This document shows, in pieces, positions 1 through 8,273 of a DNA stretch of 64,000 bases. The position numbers and the translations under genes are program-made. Position 1 is the first letter of the stretch, and each line of letters starts with the position of its first letter. Under the pieces are notes generated by a model. It was not told where the DNA came from. It was given only the letters and a program-made list of their open reading frames with translations, and made no database searches. This DNA is from Corallococcus sp. AS-1-6 (GTDB lineage Bacteria > Myxococcota > Myxococcia > Myxococcales > Myxococcaceae), in assembly GCF_020037015.1 (NCBI RefSeq), contig NZ_JAIQDE010000025.1:62001-126000 (forward strand), written 5' to 3'.

Positions 1-1001
1 CTGCCCGCGTCCTGGATGTCCTTCGCGATGGCGGCCATCTCCTCGCCGCGCTTGGAGCGCCCCGGCACGTTGCGGATGTAGACGCAGCGGATGCGGCCCG
101 GGTACTCGCGCACGATGGTGCGGTAGTGCTCCGCGTCCTCCTGGCCGCTGTCCCCAATCAGCACGAAGGGCAGGTGCGCCAGCGTCTCCAGCACGCCGCG
201 GATCTTGTCCAGCTTGTGCCCGTGTCCCCCGCCCGGCGCGAAGCCGTGCCGCGACAGGCCCCAGTCGCGCAACAGCAGCGGGCCAATGGGGATGCGGTGG
301 ATGGCGAGGAACTCGTCCAGGTGCTCGTAGAGGTTCCACGGGCTGCTGGACACGTAGAAGATGGGGTTGTCCGCCCCGCCGCTCGCGCCCGCCTGGAGCG
401 CCGCGTAGAACGCGTCCACGCCCGGGAAGGGCAGCCGCACGCGGTGCTCCGTGAGGAACAGCGCCCACGCGCGCTTGAGCGGATCCGTCACCCCCGTGGC
501 GATGACCGTGTCGTCGATGTCGCTGATGACGCCCAGCTCCGCGCTCGTGCCCGCCACCCGCACCGGCGCGGACACGCGCGGCACGCCCTCCGCCTCCGGG
601 GACAGCAGCTCCAGCTCCACCATGTGCCAGCCGGAGCGCACGCCTTCAGGGGGCGGCACCCACAGCTCCAGGAAGCCCTCCTCGTCCGTCACGCCCTCCC
701 AGCGCTTGTCCCCCCAGCGCACCGCCACGTGCGCGCTGGAGATTTCGCGCGTCATGTAGCGCTTGTAGGAGGCCACGGCGCTGCTCCACAGCGTGTGGCG
801 CTGGCGCTGGGGCGTCACCTTGCGCTCCTCCAGCACGCGCGCCTTGATGACCACGCGCTCCGGGGTTCCGTAGCCCCGGTACGGCAGGATGCGCAGCGGC
901 GGGGCGATGCCCAACCCCTTGCGCACGCGGCGGCTCAGCACGTCGTAGTGGGCATCCGCCTTGACGGCGAAGCGGAACAGCAGCGGGTACAGGTCGGGCA
1001 T
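1..1001 (-). CDS. App1-type (DUF2183) phosphatase domain protein, 3' end cut by the window
   Basis: The minus-strand reading starts at an ATG at 1001 (MPDLYPLLFRFAVKAD) and runs off the left edge, so the C-terminus is missing. Near residue 158 it has the acidic motif DIDDTV, followed by a segment reading FYVSSSPWNLYEHLDEF and later GDSGQEDAEHY. This is the set of motifs of the App1/DUF2183 phosphatidate-phosphatase-like, HAD-fold family. The N-terminal 150 residues look like a beta-rich domain. It lies 31 nt downstream of the GH15 gene in the same direction, so it is probably the last gene of that operon. The family acts on phosphatidate in yeast; the bacterial substrate is not known, so a lipid role is only inferred. 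Confidence 0.8.
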   Translation of the reverse strand, partial: MPDLYPLLFRFAVKADAHYDVLSRRVRKGLGIAPPLRILPYRGYGTPERVVIKARVLEERKVTPQRQRHTLWSSAVASYKRYMTREISSAHVAVRWGDKRWEGVTDEEGFLELWVPPPEGVRSGWHMVELELLSPEAEGVPRVSAPVRVAGTSAELGVISDIDDTVIATGVTDPLKRAWALFLTEHRVRLPFPGVDAFYAALQAGASGGADNPIFYVSSSPWNLYEHLDEFLAIHRIPIGPLLLRDWGLSRHGFAPGGGHGHKLDKIRGVLETLAHLPFVLIGDSGQEDAEHYRTIVREYPGRIRCVYIRNVPGRSKRGEEMAAIAKDIQDAG

Positions 1002-1032
1002 GGCGGGTGCGCGCGAGTCTACCGTCCCCCCG

Positions 1033-2886
1033 TCAATCGTGGCGGCCCAACGTCCGGTCCAGGTTGTACGCGGCGCTGATGAGCGACAGGTGCGTGAGCG
1101 CCTGCGGGAAGTTGCCCATCGCCTCGCCGGACATGCCCGTCTGCTCCGCGTACAGCCCCACGTGGTTCGCGTAGCCCTGCATCCGCTCGAAGATGAGCCG
1201 CGCCTCGTCCAGCAGGTCCGGCCGCACGGTGCTCGCGCGCGTCATCGCCTCCACCAGCCAGAAGCTGCACAGGTTGAAGGTGCCTTCGCTGCCCTCAATC
1301 CCATCCAGCTTCTCGTCCGCCTCGTAGCGGAACACCAGGCCGTCCGACGTGAGGCCCCCCTCCTTCGGCGCCTTGCGGATGACGTCCAGCGTGGAGAGCA
1401 TCCGCGGATCCACCGGGGACAGGAAGAACACCAGCGGCATCAGGAGGTTCGCCGCGTCCAGCGCCTCGTGCCCGTAGGCCTGGATGAAGGCGCCCTTCTT
1501 CTGGCACCAGCCCTTCTCCATGATCTCCTCGAAGATGGCGTCGCGCGTCTTCAGCCACTTGGCCCGGTCCGCCGGCAGGCTGCGCTTGTCCGCCAGCCGG
1601 ATGGCCCGGTCCACCGCCACCCAGCACATCAGCTTCGAATACACGAAGTGCCGGCGCGAGCCGCGGATCTCCCAGATGCCCTCGTCCTCGGTGTGCCAAT
1701 GGTCGCAGACCCAGTCCACCAGCCGCCGCAGGTGCCTCCAGAAGTCATACGAGATGGGCGCGGCGTACTTGTTGGACAGGTACACGGAGTCCATCAGCTC
1801 CCCGTAGATGTCCAACTGGAGCTGGTGCGCCGCCGCGTTGCCGATGCGCACCGGCCGCGCGCCGCCGTAGCCGCGCAGGTGCTGGAGCTCCTCCTCCTTG
1901 GGCACCGGGCTGCCGTCCAGGCGGAACATCAGGGGCAGCGGCCCGTCCCCGTTCTCCGCGCAGCGCTTCTCCACCCAGCGCATGAACGCGGCGGCCTCCT
2001 CGTTGAAGCCGACGCGGATGAACGCGTAGACGGTGAAGGCCGCGTCCCTCAGCCAGCAGAAGCGGTAGTCCCAGTTGCGCGTGCCGCCCGCGGACTCCGG
2101 CAGGCTGCACGTGGGCGCGGCGATGATGGCCCCGGACGGCTCGAAGGTCATCAGCTTCAGGGCCAGCGCCGAGCGCTGCACCATCTCCCGCCACCGCCCC
2201 GTGTACTTGCACTTGGACAGCCAGTGGCGCCAGTAGTCCACCGTGTCGCGGAAGAGCTTCTCCGCGGAGTCGTGCGTGTGCAGGTGGTGGTGGCAGCCCT
2301 CCTTGCCGCCCTCGCGCAGGGTGAAGACCGCGGACTGGCTCTCCCTCAGCGTGAAGTGCGCGACGACGCCGTCCTTGTCCTTCTGGAGCGGCACGTCCGT
2401 CACCAACTGCATGCTCAGGTCCTTGGAGAGGAAGGCCGCGCCGCCCTTCACCACGTGCGTCTCGTGCGCGTCCCGGGCGTAGTTGAACGCCGGGAAGCAC
2501 TCCATGCGGAAGGACATCTCCCCGCGCACCACGCGGATGCGCCGCAGCACCTCGCGCCCCTCCGCCCGCGCCCCCTTGCCCAGGGGCATCAGGTCGATGA
2601 GCTCCCCCACGCCGGCCGGCGTGTAGAAGCGCGTCACCAGCACGTTGGTGTCCGGCCAGTAGAACTGCCGCTTCATCACCCCGTCCGGCTCCGGGGACAC
2701 GCGCCAGTACCCGCCCTTCTCCGGGTCCAGCAGCGCCGCGAAGATGCTGGGGCTGTCGAAGTGCGGATAGCACAGCCAGTCGATGGTGCCCTCGTTGCCC
2801 ACCAGCGCCACCGTGCGCAGGTCGCCGATGATGCCGTGGTCTTCAATCGCGATGCCGCCCTTCAGGTCCGAGTGGTGGGGATTCAC
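1033..2886 (-). CDS. Glycoside hydrolase family 15 protein (glucoamylase/trehalase-like)
   Basis: This 617-residue protein begins IAIEDHGIIGDLRTVALVG, the usual opening of bacterial GH15 enzymes of the trehalase/glucoamylase-like type. It continues with IDWLCYPHFDSPSIFAALLD, then NWDYRFCWLRDAAFT near residue 270, DEGIWEIRG, and EGTF near residue 530. The last two hold the expected acid and base glutamates. The GTG start at 2886 is chosen because it overlaps the upstream dehydrogenase stop as GTGA, which implies translational coupling. The open frame extends further upstream, but that part has no family character. No signal peptide is visible, so the enzyme is probably cytoplasmic and would release glucose from trehalose or alpha-glucans for the adjacent glucose dehydrogenase. 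The exact substrate is not settled by sequence. Confidence 0.9.
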   Translation of the reverse strand: MNPHHSDLKGGIAIEDHGIIGDLRTVALVGNEGTIDWLCYPHFDSPSIFAALLDPEKGGYWRVSPEPDGVMKRQFYWPDTNVLVTRFYTPAGVGELIDLMPLGKGARAEGREVLRRIRVVRGEMSFRMECFPAFNYARDAHETHVVKGGAAFLSKDLSMQLVTDVPLQKDKDGVVAHFTLRESQSAVFTLREGGKEGCHHHLHTHDSAEKLFRDTVDYWRHWLSKCKYTGRWREMVQRSALALKLMTFEPSGAIIAAPTCSLPESAGGTRNWDYRFCWLRDAAFTVYAFIRVGFNEEAAAFMRWVEKRCAENGDGPLPLMFRLDGSPVPKEEELQHLRGYGGARPVRIGNAAAHQLQLDIYGELMDSVYLSNKYAAPISYDFWRHLRRLVDWVCDHWHTEDEGIWEIRGSRRHFVYSKLMCWVAVDRAIRLADKRSLPADRAKWLKTRDAIFEEIMEKGWCQKKGAFIQAYGHEALDAANLLMPLVFFLSPVDPRMLSTLDVIRKAPKEGGLTSDGLVFRYEADEKLDGIEGSEGTFNLCSFWLVEAMTRASTVRPDLLDEARLIFERMQGYANHVGLYAEQTGMSGEAMGNFPQALTHLSLISAAYNLDRTLGRHD

Positions 2887-3977
2887 CGGGCATGCTCCTG
2901 GAACGAGATGACGCGCTTGATGCCGCCCTTCGCCTCCACCACCTGGGCGAACTCCGACGGCGGGTGGCGCTGGGTGATGAGGGCCTCCAGCCGCCCCGGC
3001 CACTTCGCGCGGAAGCGGGCCAGGTCCTCCAGCGCCTCACGGAAGTCGCTGTCGGACGCGTTCACCGTGCCGAACATCACCCGGTTGCCCAGGACGAGCT
3101 GCCCCAGGACCTGGTCACCCTGCAGCTCCAGCGGCTCCTCGCGTCCGGGCACGCCGGTGAAGATGAGCACGCCGTTCTCCTCCAGCACCTGGAGCGAGTC
3201 GAAGGCCACCTTCGACGCCCCCGTCGCCTCGTAGATGACGTCCACGCCGCCCAGCCGTTTCCGCAGCGCCTCCACCGTCACCTCCTTGGAGGAGAAGTAC
3301 GGCGCGCCCACCGCCTCGGCCGCGGCGGCCTTCTCGTTGGGCTTGGGGCTGCGCGAGTACACCGTCACGTCGAAGCCCGCGCGCAGCAGCGCCATGACGC
3401 CCAACTGCGCCACCGGCCCCGCGCCCAGCACCAGCGCCTTGCCGGGGCTCAGCTTCCACGGCAGGCGGGACTGGATGTGCGAAAGCTCGCGCAGGCCCTT
3501 CTCCGCGATGGTGAGCGGCTCGGTGAGCACCGCCACGCCGCGCAGGGAGTCCTCCGCCTTGTGCAGGTAGGCCGCGTCCTCCACGAAGTGCTCCGCGCAG
3601 AAGCCGTGCGCGCCCTGGATGCCGCGCTCCGTGTAGTCCCCCGTCACGCAGAAGTCCGGGTGGCCGTGGCGGCACGCGGGGCAGCGCGTGTGCGGACAGG
3701 GCCTGCGCACCCGGGGCACCACCAGGTCCCCCGGCTTCAGGCCCTGCACGTGCGCGCCCACCTCCATCACCTCGCCCAGGCACTCGTGGCCCAGGATGAG
3801 GTGGTCCTCCCCCTTCGGCGCCGCGCCGTGGTGGCCCTTCAGGATGTCCTGGTCGGTGCCGCACACGCCCACCTCCAGCGTGCGCACCTTGACCTGGGTG
3901 GGCGAGTGCAGCCGCGGTTCGGGAACGTCGAGGACGCGCACCTCGCGCGAGGGGAACATGACGGCCACGGCCTTCAT
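2883..3977 (-). CDS. Glucose 1-dehydrogenase-like medium-chain zinc dehydrogenase
   Basis: This 364-residue member of the zinc alcohol-dehydrogenase superfamily has the catalytic zinc region VGVCGTDQDILKGHHG near residue 35 and GHECLGEV near 65. A structural zinc lobe of the type CPHTRCPACRHGHPDFC follows, then the nucleotide-binding turn VLGAGPVAQLG. The motif GDYTERGIQGAHGF and the tail ITQRHPPSEF resemble archaeal glucose 1-dehydrogenases more than threonine or sorbitol dehydrogenases. The ATG at 3977 has a GGAAGGAG ribosome site about 8 nt upstream. The stop overlaps the GH15 start by 4 nt. The predicted reaction is NAD(P)-dependent oxidation of glucose to gluconolactone, using sugar released by the neighbouring hydrolase. 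Confidence 0.82.
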   Translation of the reverse strand: MKAVAVMFPSREVRVLDVPEPRLHSPTQVKVRTLEVGVCGTDQDILKGHHGAAPKGEDHLILGHECLGEVMEVGAHVQGLKPGDLVVPRVRRPCPHTRCPACRHGHPDFCVTGDYTERGIQGAHGFCAEHFVEDAAYLHKAEDSLRGVAVLTEPLTIAEKGLRELSHIQSRLPWKLSPGKALVLGAGPVAQLGVMALLRAGFDVTVYSRSPKPNEKAAAAEAVGAPYFSSKEVTVEALRKRLGGVDVIYEATGASKVAFDSLQVLEENGVLIFTGVPGREEPLELQGDQVLGQLVLGNRVMFGTVNASDSDFREALEDLARFRAKWPGRLEALITQRHPPSEFAQVVEAKGGIKRVISFQEHAR

Positions 3978-4185
3978 GGGTGGATGGCTCCTTCCGGGCG
4001 AAGTGCTGAAAGTCCCAGGACAAGGGGTGCGGACTTGGGCCCCATGCCGCAAGTGCCCGTCCGCCGCCCCGCCAGGGGGGACCGCCGCTGAACAGCCCGG
4101 ACCGCCCGCCTGCCTGGAGGGCGACACTCCCGGGCCCGGTGAAAGCGCTGCCGCCCCGGCGCGCGCGGGTCTATAGAAACAGGCC

Positions 4186-4731
4186 GTGCGTGCGCCCCCC
4201 GCCTCCCGACGCAGCCGCGCCACCGCCATCGGTGCCACGGCCTTCCTGATGCTCGCCCTGCCCTTCCTGGTGCTGGGGGTGTTCTTCCTCGGCCAGAAGG
4301 CGCGCATGGACCTGCGCTGCCAGCCCCAGGGCCCGTGCGTCCTCAGCCGCTCCAGTTGGCTGACCCGGGAGGAGGTGGGCCGCTACGCGCCCGGGGACAT
4401 CCAGGGCGTGGAGGTGGCCCGCAGCCGCAGCACCCGCAGGGGCGCCGCGCCCATCTTCCGGGTCCAGTTGCGGACGGCCGCCGGGGTCCAGCCGCTCGCC
4501 TACCAGTGGACGGAGTCCGAACCGGAGGCCCAGGCCTTCGCGGACACCGTGCGGCGCTACCTCACGGGTCCCCGCACGGACGCGCTGGAGGTGTTCCAGG
4601 ACGACCGCCAGGCGTCGCTGCGCGTGGGCGGCGCCTTCACCGGCGTGGGCCTGGGCGTGCTCGCCCTGAGCCTGTGGCTGCTCTCCCGCACGCTGGCGCA
4701 CCGCAAGGCGGAGCGGGCCGCGGCCGCCTGA
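4186..4731 (+). CDS. Hypothetical two-helix membrane protein
   Basis: A GTG-started protein of 181 residues that I do not recognise. After a basic N-terminus there is a hydrophobic helix (about residues 15-37, AFLMLALPFLVLGVFFLG), a soluble middle domain of about 110 residues with two cysteines close to the membrane, and a second helix (about 148-168, GGAFTGVGLGVLALSLWLL) followed by a basic tail. This topology resembles small DUF3592-like or PH-like membrane proteins, but no signature is clear. It is divergent from the glucose dehydrogenase gene and lies 134 nt upstream of the ABC transporter, on the same strand. A functional link to the transporter is not evident. Confidence 0.6.
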   Translation: MRAPPASRRSRATAIGATAFLMLALPFLVLGVFFLGQKARMDLRCQPQGPCVLSRSSWLTREEVGRYAPGDIQGVEVARSRSTRRGAAPIFRVQLRTAAGVQPLAYQWTESEPEAQAFADTVRRYLTGPRTDALEVFQDDRQASLRVGGAFTGVGLGVLALSLWLLSRTLAHRKAERAAAA

Positions 4732-4778
4732 CAGGCGACAGGGCGCGCCGAAAAAGCAGCCGGCCAGTCGCCTCCGAC

Positions 4779-4801
4779 TTCACTTCCTGTCCTACAGTGA
4801 A
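4779..4801. promoter_or_regulatory. Inverted repeat upstream of the ABC transporter
   Basis: TTCACT and AGTGAA face each other across an 11-nt spacer in the 134-nt gap before the transporter ATPase gene. The size suits a dimeric regulator site. A GC-rich imperfect hairpin (CCTGCCC facing GGGCAGG) lies between this repeat and the ATG at 4866. No regulator or effector can be named from sequence. Confidence 0.3.
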
Positions 4802-4865
4802 AGGCGCCTGCCCGCTTCCAGGCCCCTCCTGTGCGACCGCGGGGCAGGTGAATAGGTTGTGGCGA

Positions 4866-5783
4866 ATGTTTCGACGCCTCATCGAGCGGATGCGGGGCCT
4901 GCGCCAGGCGGCGCCCCACCTGCTGCGGCCCGCGAACGTGGACGCGGACCGGGCGAAGATCTCCATCGCCCAGTTGGATCACCACTACGCCAACAAGGTC
5001 GTGGCGCTGAGGGACGTGAACCTCAACGTCCGCTCGGGTGAGTTCGTCTGCCTGCTCGGCCCGTCCGGCTGCGGCAAGTCCACGCTGCTCTACGCGCTCG
5101 CCGGCCACGTGGTGCCCACCGGGGGCCGCGTGGCCATTGACGGCAAGCCCATCCACGGGCCGGGGCCGGACCGGCTGCTGATGTTCCAGGAGGCCGCGCT
5201 GTTCCCGTGGCTCACCGTGCGCGGCAACATCACCTTCGCGCTGGCCGCCCGGGGCGTGCCCCGCGCCGAGCGCCGCGAGCGGGCCAACGCCTTCATCCAG
5301 CGCGTGCGCCTGGAGGGCTTCGAGGACACGCTGCCCCACCAGCTCTCCGGCGGCATGAAGATGCGCGCCAGCCTGGCCCGGGCGCTCGCGGTGGACCCCA
5401 CCGTGCTGCTGATGGACGAACCCTTTGGCGCGCTGGACGCCCAGACGCGCGTGCACATGCAGGAGCTTTTGCAGTCCATCTGGCTGCGCTCCGGCAAGAC
5501 CGTCGTGTTCGTCACCCACGACGTGCAGGAGGCGCTGATGCTGGGCACCCGCGTGGTGCTGATGGCGCCCCGGCCGGGCCGCGTGGTGCAGGACCTGGTG
5601 ATCGAGCTGCCCATGCCGCGCTCGCTGGAGGACCCGTCCCTGGACGCCATGGCGCGCGACATCCGCCACCGCCTGCGCGCCGTGGAGGGGCCCTCCGTGG
5701 AGGCGCCGCCCGCGGAGCCCCTGCAGCGCCGCACGCGCACGCCGTCCAGCCTGCCGCGCCAGAGCGTCGTGACCGGCCGTTAG
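4866..5783 (+). CDS. ABC transporter ATP-binding protein (SsuB/TauB/NrtD type)
   Basis: This 305-residue ATPase has Walker A GPSGCGKST near residue 67, a Q-loop in LLMFQEAALFPWLTV, the signature LSGGMKMR, Walker B VLLMDEPFGALD and the switch histidine in FVTHD. The FPWLTV wording and the closing APRPGRVVQDL are typical of the nitrate/sulfonate/taurine subfamily. About 45 N-terminal residues precede the first strand, and the last 50 residues are a Pro/Arg-rich tail. It is the first gene of a three-gene importer, with the permease following after 13 nt. It would supply energy for uptake across the inner membrane. The substrate cannot be fixed by sequence alone. Confidence 0.92.
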   Translation: MFRRLIERMRGLRQAAPHLLRPANVDADRAKISIAQLDHHYANKVVALRDVNLNVRSGEFVCLLGPSGCGKSTLLYALAGHVVPTGGRVAIDGKPIHGPGPDRLLMFQEAALFPWLTVRGNITFALAARGVPRAERRERANAFIQRVRLEGFEDTLPHQLSGGMKMRASLARALAVDPTVLLMDEPFGALDAQTRVHMQELLQSIWLRSGKTVVFVTHDVQEALMLGTRVVLMAPRPGRVVQDLVIELPMPRSLEDPSLDAMARDIRHRLRAVEGPSVEAPPAEPLQRRTRTPSSLPRQSVVTGR

Positions 5784-5796
5784 AGGGGACACCACC

Positions 5797-6558
5797 ATGC
5801 TGAAGTGGGCGCAGAAGCTGGGGATGATCGCGCTGCTCTTCGCGCTCTGGGAGGGGCTGTCGCGCTCGGGCGTGTGGAACAAGCACCTGTTCCCCGGGCC
5901 GCTGGAGGTCATCCAGACGCTCATCGCCATGGCCCGGGACGGGCAGTTGGGCGGCGCCACGCTGCGGTCGCTGGGCCGGCTGACGCACGCCTATGTCCTG
6001 TCCGTGGGCATCGGCGTCCCGCTGGGGCTGTGCATCGCGCGGCTGGCCTTCTTCCGCAACGCGGTGAAGCCGGTGGTGATGGGCCTGCAGGCCCTACCCT
6101 CCATCTGCTGGCTGCCGCTGGCCCTCTTGTGGTTCGGCCTCAACGACAGCGCCATCCTCTTCGTGGTGGTGATGGGCAGCGTGCTGGGCATCGCCATCGC
6201 CACCGAGGACGCGGTCAACGGCCTGGACCCGCAGCTCTCCCGCGTGGCCAGCACCCTGGGCGTGCGGGGCCCGCGCTTCTACTTCGGCGTGCTGCTGCCC
6301 GGCGCGCTGCCCGGCATCGTCACCGGCCTCAAGCTGGGGTGGAGCTTCGCGTGGCGCGCGCTGCTCGCGGGCGAGCTGCTCTTCGTCTCCGGCGGCCTGG
6401 GCCAACTGCTCACCATGGGCCGCGAGCTGATGGACGTGTCCCAGGTGATGGCGGTGATGCTGGCCATCATCCTCATCGGCATCACGGTGGACCGCGTCCT
6501 CTTCCAGACGGTGGAGACGCGCCTGAGGCGCCGGTGGGGCCTGACGGCGTCCGTGTGA
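5797..6558 (+). CDS. ABC transporter permease (SsuC/TauC/NrtB type)
   Basis: This 253-residue integral membrane protein has about six hydrophobic segments and the inner-membrane loop EDAVNGLDPQLSRVASTLG...LLPGALPGIVTGLKLGWSFAWRALLAGEL. That is the EAA-type ATPase-docking loop of the BPD transport family and is typical of sulfonate/nitrate permeases. The segment LQALPSICWLPLALLWFGL is another subfamily hallmark. The gene starts 13 nt after the ATPase gene, and the ATG follows an AGGGGACACC stretch. It should form the channel with the preceding ATPase and the following lipoprotein binder. Confidence 0.92.
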   Translation: MLKWAQKLGMIALLFALWEGLSRSGVWNKHLFPGPLEVIQTLIAMARDGQLGGATLRSLGRLTHAYVLSVGIGVPLGLCIARLAFFRNAVKPVVMGLQALPSICWLPLALLWFGLNDSAILFVVVMGSVLGIAIATEDAVNGLDPQLSRVASTLGVRGPRFYFGVLLPGALPGIVTGLKLGWSFAWRALLAGELLFVSGGLGQLLTMGRELMDVSQVMAVMLAIILIGITVDRVLFQTVETRLRRRWGLTASV

Positions 6559-6625
6559 GCCGAAAGACGCTTCGGCCCTCGTGGGCATTGATAACAGGCG
6601 GGGAACCTCCATTAGCGTGACACGT

Positions 6626-7642
6626 ATGTCTTCCGCGCGTCCGCTGTCCCTGGTCCTCGGTGTCTGCGCCGTCCTCCTGACGGGTGTCACGTCCTGCAAG
6701 AAGGACACGCCCTCTGGCGCCAACGCGCCCCTGCGCGTGGCCTTCTTCCCCAACATCACGCACGCGCAGGCGCTGGTGGCGAACGCGGAGGGGCTCTTCG
6801 GGTCGCAGCCCGGCATGGGCCACGTGGAGGTGCGGCAGTTCAACGCGGGCCCCGCGGCCATGGAGGCGCTGGTGGCGGGCTCCGTGGACGTGGCCTACGT
6901 GGGGCCGGGCCCCGCCATCAACACGTACCTCAAGGCCGGCAAGGAATTGCGCATCATCGCGGGCGCGGTGAACGGCGGCGCGGTGCTGGTGGTGAAGAAC
7001 GTGAAGACGGCCGCGGAACTCAAGGGCAGGAAGCTGGCGACCCCCCAGCTTGGCAACACCCAGGACATCGCCCTGCGCACCTGGCTGAAGGCCCAGGGCT
7101 TGAGCCTGGCCACGGACGCGGGCGGCGACGTGCAGGTGATTCCCATCAGCAACCCGGACATCCTGGCCCAGTACCTCCAGGGCGCCATCGAGGGGGCGTG
7201 GGTGCCCGAGCCCTGGGGCGCGCGCATGCTCGCCGAGGGGGGCGGTCACATCCTGGTGGACGAGCGTGACCTCTGGCCGGACAGGCGCTTCCCCACCACG
7301 GTGGTGGTGACGACGAAGAAGGTGCTGGAGACGCAGCGCCCGCGCATCGCGGCGCTGCTGCGCATCCACACCCAGCTCACCGAGCGCTGGCGCGCGGACC
7401 CGGCGGCCTTCGCCACGTCCGTCAACGCCGCCTTCGGCCAGCTCACGCGCAAGCCCCTGAAGGCGCCCGTGCTCCAGGACGCGTTCTCCCGCCTGGAGCC
7501 GAGCCTGGATCCGGTGCCCTCCGCGCTGAAGACGTCCGCCGAGCACGCGAAGGCCCTGGGCTTCATCCCCGGGGATGACCTCGCGGGGCTCGTGGACCTG
7601 AGCGTCCTGGACGAGGTGCGCGGCGGCGCGAAGCCGGACTAG
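6626..7642 (+). CDS. ABC transporter substrate-binding lipoprotein (SsuA/TauA/NMT1-like)
   Basis: A 338-residue periplasmic binding protein with a lipobox ending VTSC, where Cys24 would be lipidated. The binding-fold motifs are RVAFFPNITHAQALVA, FNAGPAAMEALVAGSVDVAYVGPGPAI and KGRKLATPQLGNTQDI, which match the nitrate/sulfonate/taurine and NMT1/THI5-like type II fold. The ATG at 6626 is preferred to an upstream in-frame start because it places the signal peptide correctly. It ends the importer operon. The stop codon shares bases with the stop of the convergent downstream gene (CTAG at 7639-7642). Likely ligands are an organosulfonate, taurine or nitrate; this is inferred from the family only. 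Confidence 0.9.
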   Translation: MSSARPLSLVLGVCAVLLTGVTSCKKDTPSGANAPLRVAFFPNITHAQALVANAEGLFGSQPGMGHVEVRQFNAGPAAMEALVAGSVDVAYVGPGPAINTYLKAGKELRIIAGAVNGGAVLVVKNVKTAAELKGRKLATPQLGNTQDIALRTWLKAQGLSLATDAGGDVQVIPISNPDILAQYLQGAIEGAWVPEPWGARMLAEGGGHILVDERDLWPDRRFPTTVVVTTKKVLETQRPRIAALLRIHTQLTERWRADPAAFATSVNAAFGQLTRKPLKAPVLQDAFSRLEPSLDPVPSALKTSAEHAKALGFIPGDDLAGLVDLSVLDEVRGGAKPD

Positions 7643-8103
7643 TCCAGCTTCTCCCCCTGGAGGGACAGGGCCACGTTGTCCGTCTGGTCCACCTGGTAGA
7701 GGGCCAGGACCTGCTGTCCCTTCTCCGGCTGCTTGGTGATGGTCAGGTTGCTCATGTCCAGCGGCACCACCGGCCCGGTCACGTCGTGCACGTACAGGAT
7801 CATCCCGGAGCGCTTCACCACCGGGCCGCTGACCTGCCGCATCTTGTCCGGGTCCAGGGTGATCTGCCGCACGGACCGGCCCGGGGAGACGAAGTCCGGC
7901 GTCAGCGTGGGCACGGTGCTGACGACGTTCGACCGGCTGGTGCTCGCGGGCTCGGCGTTCGGCGATTCGTAGCCCGGGCCCGCGTCATAGCCCCTGCCAA
8001 TCTGGGGCTCACGCGCCAGCGCGGGCCCCGCGCACAACAAGAGGCCGAGCGTCGGTGCGGTCCACGCCATGGCTCGCCAACGTCGGGTGAATCCGTGCAT
8101 CAT
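7639..8103 (-). CDS. Exported hypothetical protein
   Basis: This 154-residue protein has a Sec signal peptide (TAPTLGLLLCAGPALA, cleavage near residue 31) and a polar, Ser/Pro/Thr-rich stretch. A compact C-terminal domain follows, containing SGPVVKRSGMILYVHDVTGPVVPLDMSNLTI, which looks beta-rich. I do not recognise a family. The first of two adjacent ATGs is used because a GGAGG sits 7 nt upstream of it. The gene converges on the ABC binder, sharing the CTAG stop overlap, and is divergent from the NYN gene 170 nt away. It may bind to or act in the periplasm or outer surface; no activity is predicted. Confidence 0.65.
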   Translation of the reverse strand: MMHGFTRRWRAMAWTAPTLGLLLCAGPALAREPQIGRGYDAGPGYESPNAEPASTSRSNVVSTVPTLTPDFVSPGRSVRQITLDPDKMRQVSGPVVKRSGMILYVHDVTGPVVPLDMSNLTITKQPEKGQQVLALYQVDQTDNVALSLQGEKLD

Positions 8104-8273
8104 GGTGCCACCTCCGTGTCACGGGGGCGCTGCCCCCGGGGTCTGTCCCAACGTAGGGTGGGTGGCACTGAATGTTCAGCGGCGGAACACGGGCCGTGCG
8201 TGAGGCAGCTTCCCCACAGTAGGGTGGCGCGCACGCGAGCCAAGGACCGCTCGCATACGAATACGAGGCACCT

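Noticed and set aside
1019-3234. Long plus-strand frames opposite the GH15 and dehydrogenase genes
   Set aside because: Arg/His/Gln-rich shadow translations typical of high-GC DNA, without family motifs.
4732-4865. Possible TPP or other riboswitch before the ABC importer, suggested by the NMT1/THI5-like binder
   Set aside because: The conserved TPP core elements (CTGAGA and the pyrophosphate-sensor bulge) are not present; only an inverted repeat and a GC-rich hairpin are seen.
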